IMG/VR virus record: IMGVR_UViG_3300044535_001065 | Location: 1-35,431 of that record | Source of the DNA: a virus | DNA length: 35,431 nucleotides | Strand: one strand, 5' to 3' | Shown: piece after piece, positions 32,787 through 35,431 of the stretch | Layout of the letters: the number at the start of each line of letters is the position of its first letter | Numbering within the stretch: the first letter of the stretch is position 1 | Program-made: the position numbers and the translations under genes | The notes under the pieces: generated by a model | Told to the model about the DNA's origin: nothing | What the model saw: only the letters and a program-made list of their open reading frames with translations | The model's database searches: none

Positions 32787-34412
32787 CTAAACTATCATTG
32801 AATCTATATTAATCTCATCAAACACACCGTCAGATAAAGGATACACAGACATTGCAAGAGCAACTAGTGTGTCTATACGTTGGGAGGATTTAGATTTATC
32901 GTATTTCTTAGAACCAGATGGGTCAGTAACGACCACAGCGTTCGCAGCACCTAAGTTCAATAGGGGATGCATACCGTGCCTGATCTTACCTTGTAGCAAC
33001 AGACTATCAAGTCCATCGACACGAAGTGAGAAATCCTTGAAGCCTTGACCTACTGGGATCCATTCACTTTCTGAGGCAAATCCAAACTCATCTGCGCGAG
33101 GTTTGAAATCATCTATACGCCACCTGTCAAACTGCACACTGGCTATAGTCATTCCTTTTGTTTGTTTAGCTAGTTCTTCGGCTATCATACCGTAGTCTAG
33201 GTGTCTACCTGGTAGAGCTATTATGTGACCAGACTTTGCCCATGTATCATATGGTGCTCTATCTTGTCTAGCTCTATCCTCAATGTTATCCAAAGGTGTG
33301 AACACAATAGGCTTGGTGTGAACCAGACCTGTCTCAGGATCTAAAACTGACAACACACAGGCTGTCAAGTCATTCCTAGCAGATAGGTCGAGACCGCAGT
33401 GAACGGGATAACTGTAGAATAACTCGTCGTTTGGCTCCGCTCCGTTAAGTTTCCACACCGAAGGTGCAACTGCCAGAGTCAGAAGTGATACTCTTTGATT
33501 TAACAAGAGGTTTCTTGCTGATGGTTCGGCAGTAGGCATTCGGGCAGCACGACTCAACTGTGTCCTCAAGTCTTCAATGTTACGGAATACTCCCAAAGCG
33601 GGATTAGACTTGTACCATTGATTCTCGTCCATCAGATCGCTATCCTTGTCTGCCTCGTAAACGTGGCACACCGTGGATGGATCATTGGACCTCTGAGCGT
33701 CATCAATCCAGATGCTCAGGAGATCACTGTCAGAAGCTGCTTGAGTGGAGATCACTAAAAGTAGAGGGTTGTCGTGAGCACCTTGGGAGGTCGTGATCGC
33801 ATCAAAGAATGCGTCTGTAGGACCTACAATCTGACCAGCTTCGTCCAAAACTGCGACTGCTGGTGATAATCCTTGGGCTCCTGCGCCATCTTTAGCCAAT
33901 GCTCTATATGTAACACCTGTGGTGATCCCTTTAATTGATTTCTGCGACGGGACCACAGCAGCTCTAGCTGTCATGTTGGTGTTCAAATTAATCATTTTAG
34001 CCATGGCGTCAAAGACGATGCCAGCTTGCTGTCTGTTCATAGCACCAGAGACTGTCTGGGAGTTCTTCCTAGCCTCTGGACCTATAATGTGTGCTAACAC
34101 TAGTGGAGCAATCAAACCTGTCTTGCCATTTTTTCTGGCGATAGATAAAATTGCGCGACGTGTTGCTGTATTGGGATTGTCGTAAACTGCTCTGATGAAC
34201 ATTCTTTGGAATGGTGATAAAATCACAGGTTTACCGACTTGGGAACCCTCTGGGACCTTACACTCCTTCTCAATGAACGCCATTACTCGTTCAGCACGTG
34301 TCCAATCCTTGGGTTTAATCTTATCATAGTCTCTGTCAAGTGGAATCCAACCACATCTGACAGCAGATTTACAATGTTCTGGGAACTCTTGCCAATCTTT
34401 GGTGAGAATCAT
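32787..34412 (-). CDS. Terminase large subunit, HK97/Terminase_1 type
   Basis: A 541-aa DNA-packaging motor and nuclease. ATPase motifs: Walker A-like SIARKNGKTGL (90-100) and Walker B VAVLDEAGQI (187-194; D190, E191), with coupling motif LLVISTQA near 218-225. The RNase H-like nuclease follows with catalytic Asp at D342 (CGLDLSARNDLTA) and D514 (QRIDTLVALAM). Length is normal for the family. It packs DNA through the portal, here encoded far downstream. Its ATG lies six bases after the HNH gene stop, and the ribosome site (AAGGATGG) is rather distant. Confidence 0.93.
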   Translation of the reverse strand: MILTKDWQEFPEHCKSAVRCGWIPLDRDYDKIKPKDWTRAERVMAFIEKECKVPEGSQVGKPVILSPFQRMFIRAVYDNPNTATRRAILSIARKNGKTGLIAPLVLAHIIGPEARKNSQTVSGAMNRQQAGIVFDAMAKMINLNTNMTARAAVVPSQKSIKGITTGVTYRALAKDGAGAQGLSPAVAVLDEAGQIVGPTDAFFDAITTSQGAHDNPLLLVISTQAASDSDLLSIWIDDAQRSNDPSTVCHVYEADKDSDLMDENQWYKSNPALGVFRNIEDLRTQLSRAARMPTAEPSARNLLLNQRVSLLTLAVAPSVWKLNGAEPNDELFYSYPVHCGLDLSARNDLTACVLSVLDPETGLVHTKPIVFTPLDNIEDRARQDRAPYDTWAKSGHIIALPGRHLDYGMIAEELAKQTKGMTIASVQFDRWRIDDFKPRADEFGFASESEWIPVGQGFKDFSLRVDGLDSLLLQGKIRHGMHPLLNLGAANAVVVTDPSGSKKYDKSKSSQRIDTLVALAMSVYPLSDGVFDEINIDSMIV

Positions 34413-34418
34413 TTATAT

Positions 34419-34715
34419 TTACCATCCTTCTGGAAGACCATCTAGACCGACAAAGGGTCTCTCACGATAGTCTGAGTTTCTGCCCATAGATGTGGGTGCG
34501 CGAGTATGGCACCGTCGACATAGGGTCTGTAAGTTTCCTGGTTCAAGTGCGAACTGTGGGTGGGTTGACATGGGTACTATATGATCAACCTGCAGATCTT
34601 TACTGGCGAGGGTCAGCTTGCATCTTACGCAAGTATAACCATCTCTAGCCAGTATTTTGAGTCTGAGTTGCTTCCAAATCGTAGAATTATAGAAGGGATT
34701 AGCTGTTTTTGACAT
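34419..34715 (-). CDS. HNH endonuclease next to terminase
   Basis: A 98-aa protein with the zinc-type HNH pattern: CVRC (C29, C32), VDHIVPMSTH, NLQTLCRRCHTR. Small HNH proteins beside terminase are often required for cutting at cos ends with the large subunit. It lies between small and large terminase genes. No good ribosome site precedes its ATG, so translation may be coupled to the preceding gene, whose stop is six bases away. A role in genome end formation is inferred from position. Confidence 0.88.
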   Translation of the reverse strand: MSKTANPFYNSTIWKQLRLKILARDGYTCVRCKLTLASKDLQVDHIVPMSTHPQFALEPGNLQTLCRRCHTRAPTSMGRNSDYRERPFVGLDGLPEGW

Positions 34716-34721
34716 GATTTT

Positions 34722-35171
34722 TTAGTGTGAATACAAGTTTAAGCCATCTTGAAGGTCATCCACAGAACGAATCTCAGCGTCAATGTCCAAGGCACCAAGA
34801 TGCTTGCGGGACTCTCCCTTGACTTGGGTAGGTGTCAGTTGCAGCAACCCTTGTAGATGCTTCACGACTACCATGTTGGCTTGAACCTGAGAGGAGTACT
34901 TCCTCGCCTCGGCCATGTCACCCTTGTGTGCGTAGTCTGCTTCCTTGCGTTGATAGAACGACACCAAGTACATCGACATAGACAACTGGCGTAACTGGAT
35001 AAGGTATGTCTCTTCCCACCACTTGGCAGGTCGAAGAGGGACTAGGGAGTCGAAGATGTCCTGTGCAGGCATCGGCAAACCCTGTTTCTGGGCTTCAATC
35101 TGAGGTTTGAGAGCTTGTAGGGATTCATACATGGCCATTTTACCGTCCACGGAGTCTACTCTGGTAGTCAT
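34722..35171 (-). CDS. Probable terminase small subunit
   Basis: A 149-aa, mostly helical protein located in the standard place before HNH and large terminase genes. It contains RPAKWWEETYLIQLRQLSMSMYL and a helical segment KGDMAEARKYSSQVQANMVVVKHLQGLL, consistent with an oligomerising small terminase, but I do not see a defined helix-turn-helix, so the call rests mainly on size, composition and position. The start is at ATG 35171 behind a weak GAGAGA site; a Met 11 codons in is an alternative. Confidence 0.65.
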   Translation of the reverse strand: MTTRVDSVDGKMAMYESLQALKPQIEAQKQGLPMPAQDIFDSLVPLRPAKWWEETYLIQLRQLSMSMYLVSFYQRKEADYAHKGDMAEARKYSSQVQANMVVVKHLQGLLQLTPTQVKGESRKHLGALDIDAEIRSVDDLQDGLNLYSH

Positions 35172-35431
35172 AATTCATCTCTCTTTGTAGGGTTTGAAGC
35201 ATTGTTTAAATTCTCACGTGCGCATGGGCACTCGCGCGATTAACTTAAAGAATAGTTCAAGGGAATTCCAAAATGATGTCACCGTCAAATCAAAATTGCA
35301 TTTAGGATAACGTCCCTTAAGGGAACGAGGCAGGACGAGGGCTGCAGGGCAACTATTTGCTCTGGGAGCGACCACTGTCGAGGGGTGGGTCTGGAAACCT
35401 CTCCAGGCACGTTAAAGATGGCTTAAATTTG
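35172..35431. other. Gene-free region upstream of the terminase genes, possible cos/packaging region
   Basis: I see no gene in these 260 bases to the window edge. They contain a perfect 12-bp palindrome TCCCTTAAGGGA (35313-35324), a small inverted repeat CTGGA-aacctc-TCCAG (35391-35406) and a section (about 35320-35410) clearly richer in G and C than the coding sequence around. A place next to the small terminase would suit a packaging (cos) site or a promoter, but no defined consensus is recognisable. Confidence 0.35.

Noticed and set aside
34405-34425. TATAAATG upstream of the large terminase as a T4-type late promoter
   Set aside because: It includes the start codon itself and lies inside the ribosome-binding region; one mismatch in an AT-rich sequence is expected by chance.
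35325-35431. Possible tRNA in the GC-rich stretch
   Set aside because: No T-loop (GGTTCGANTCC) or cloverleaf pairing could be found on either strand.

Overview
The window is a stretch of a tailed double-stranded DNA phage genome (Caudoviricetes). Every supported gene lies on the minus strand, so transcription runs from the right edge to the left edge. Neighbouring genes mostly overlap by 1 to 95 bases or sit within about 60 bases. The host is most likely Gram-negative, because the lysis genes include an inner-membrane spanin, an overlapping outer-membrane lipoprotein spanin and a T4-type holin. I see no tRNA, CRISPR array, insertion sequence, integrase or repressor.

In transcription order (right to left): (1) A DNA-packaging block holds a probable small terminase, an HNH endonuclease and an HK97-type large terminase (34.4-35.2 kb and 32.8-34.4 kb). 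(2) Two unusual large proteins follow where a portal gene is normally expected. The 643-aa protein (30845-32776) carries motifs A, B and C of T7-type single-subunit RNA polymerases in the right order and spacing. The 551-aa protein (29181-30836) ends in an HNH nuclease domain. The two share an EKY-A-Q-RDR-GKF-E-G-GG motif next to a Gly-rich linker, which may be a capsid-targeting tag. (3) An enzyme-rich accessory block (23.0-29.2 kb) encodes a 59-aa acidic peptide, a radical SAM/SPASM maturase, a Cys-rich virion-like protein, four proteins with 2-oxoglutarate/Fe(II) oxygenase-like metal motifs, a fatty-acid desaturase and one unknown.

(4) A Gly/Gln-rich protein of unknown role comes next, followed by a good intrinsic terminator. 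(5) The lysis cassette (GH19 endolysin, Rz, Rz1, T4-like holin) leads straight into the prohead protease and the HK97-fold major capsid protein. (6) A terminator-like hairpin follows the capsid gene, then class I ribonucleotide reductase genes nrdA and nrdB, two small proteins, and only then the portal. (7) The left 13 kb is a series of tail-fibre or adhesin genes built from collagen Gly-X-Y repeats, PKD-like beta repeats, a tail-collar-like domain and shared exchangeable modules. The leftmost gene runs off the window.

How it may work together: terminase, portal, protease and capsid build and fill the head, nrdAB supplies deoxynucleotides, the lysis cassette releases progeny, and the fibre array binds the host. 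The most unusual parts are the polymerase-like and nuclease proteins with a shared tag (possibly injected with the DNA) and the cluster of radical SAM and non-heme iron enzymes, which could modify virion proteins or host lipids. These functional links are inference from motifs and gene order. Tail tube, tape-measure and replication genes are not in the window, so the tail morphology cannot be stated.
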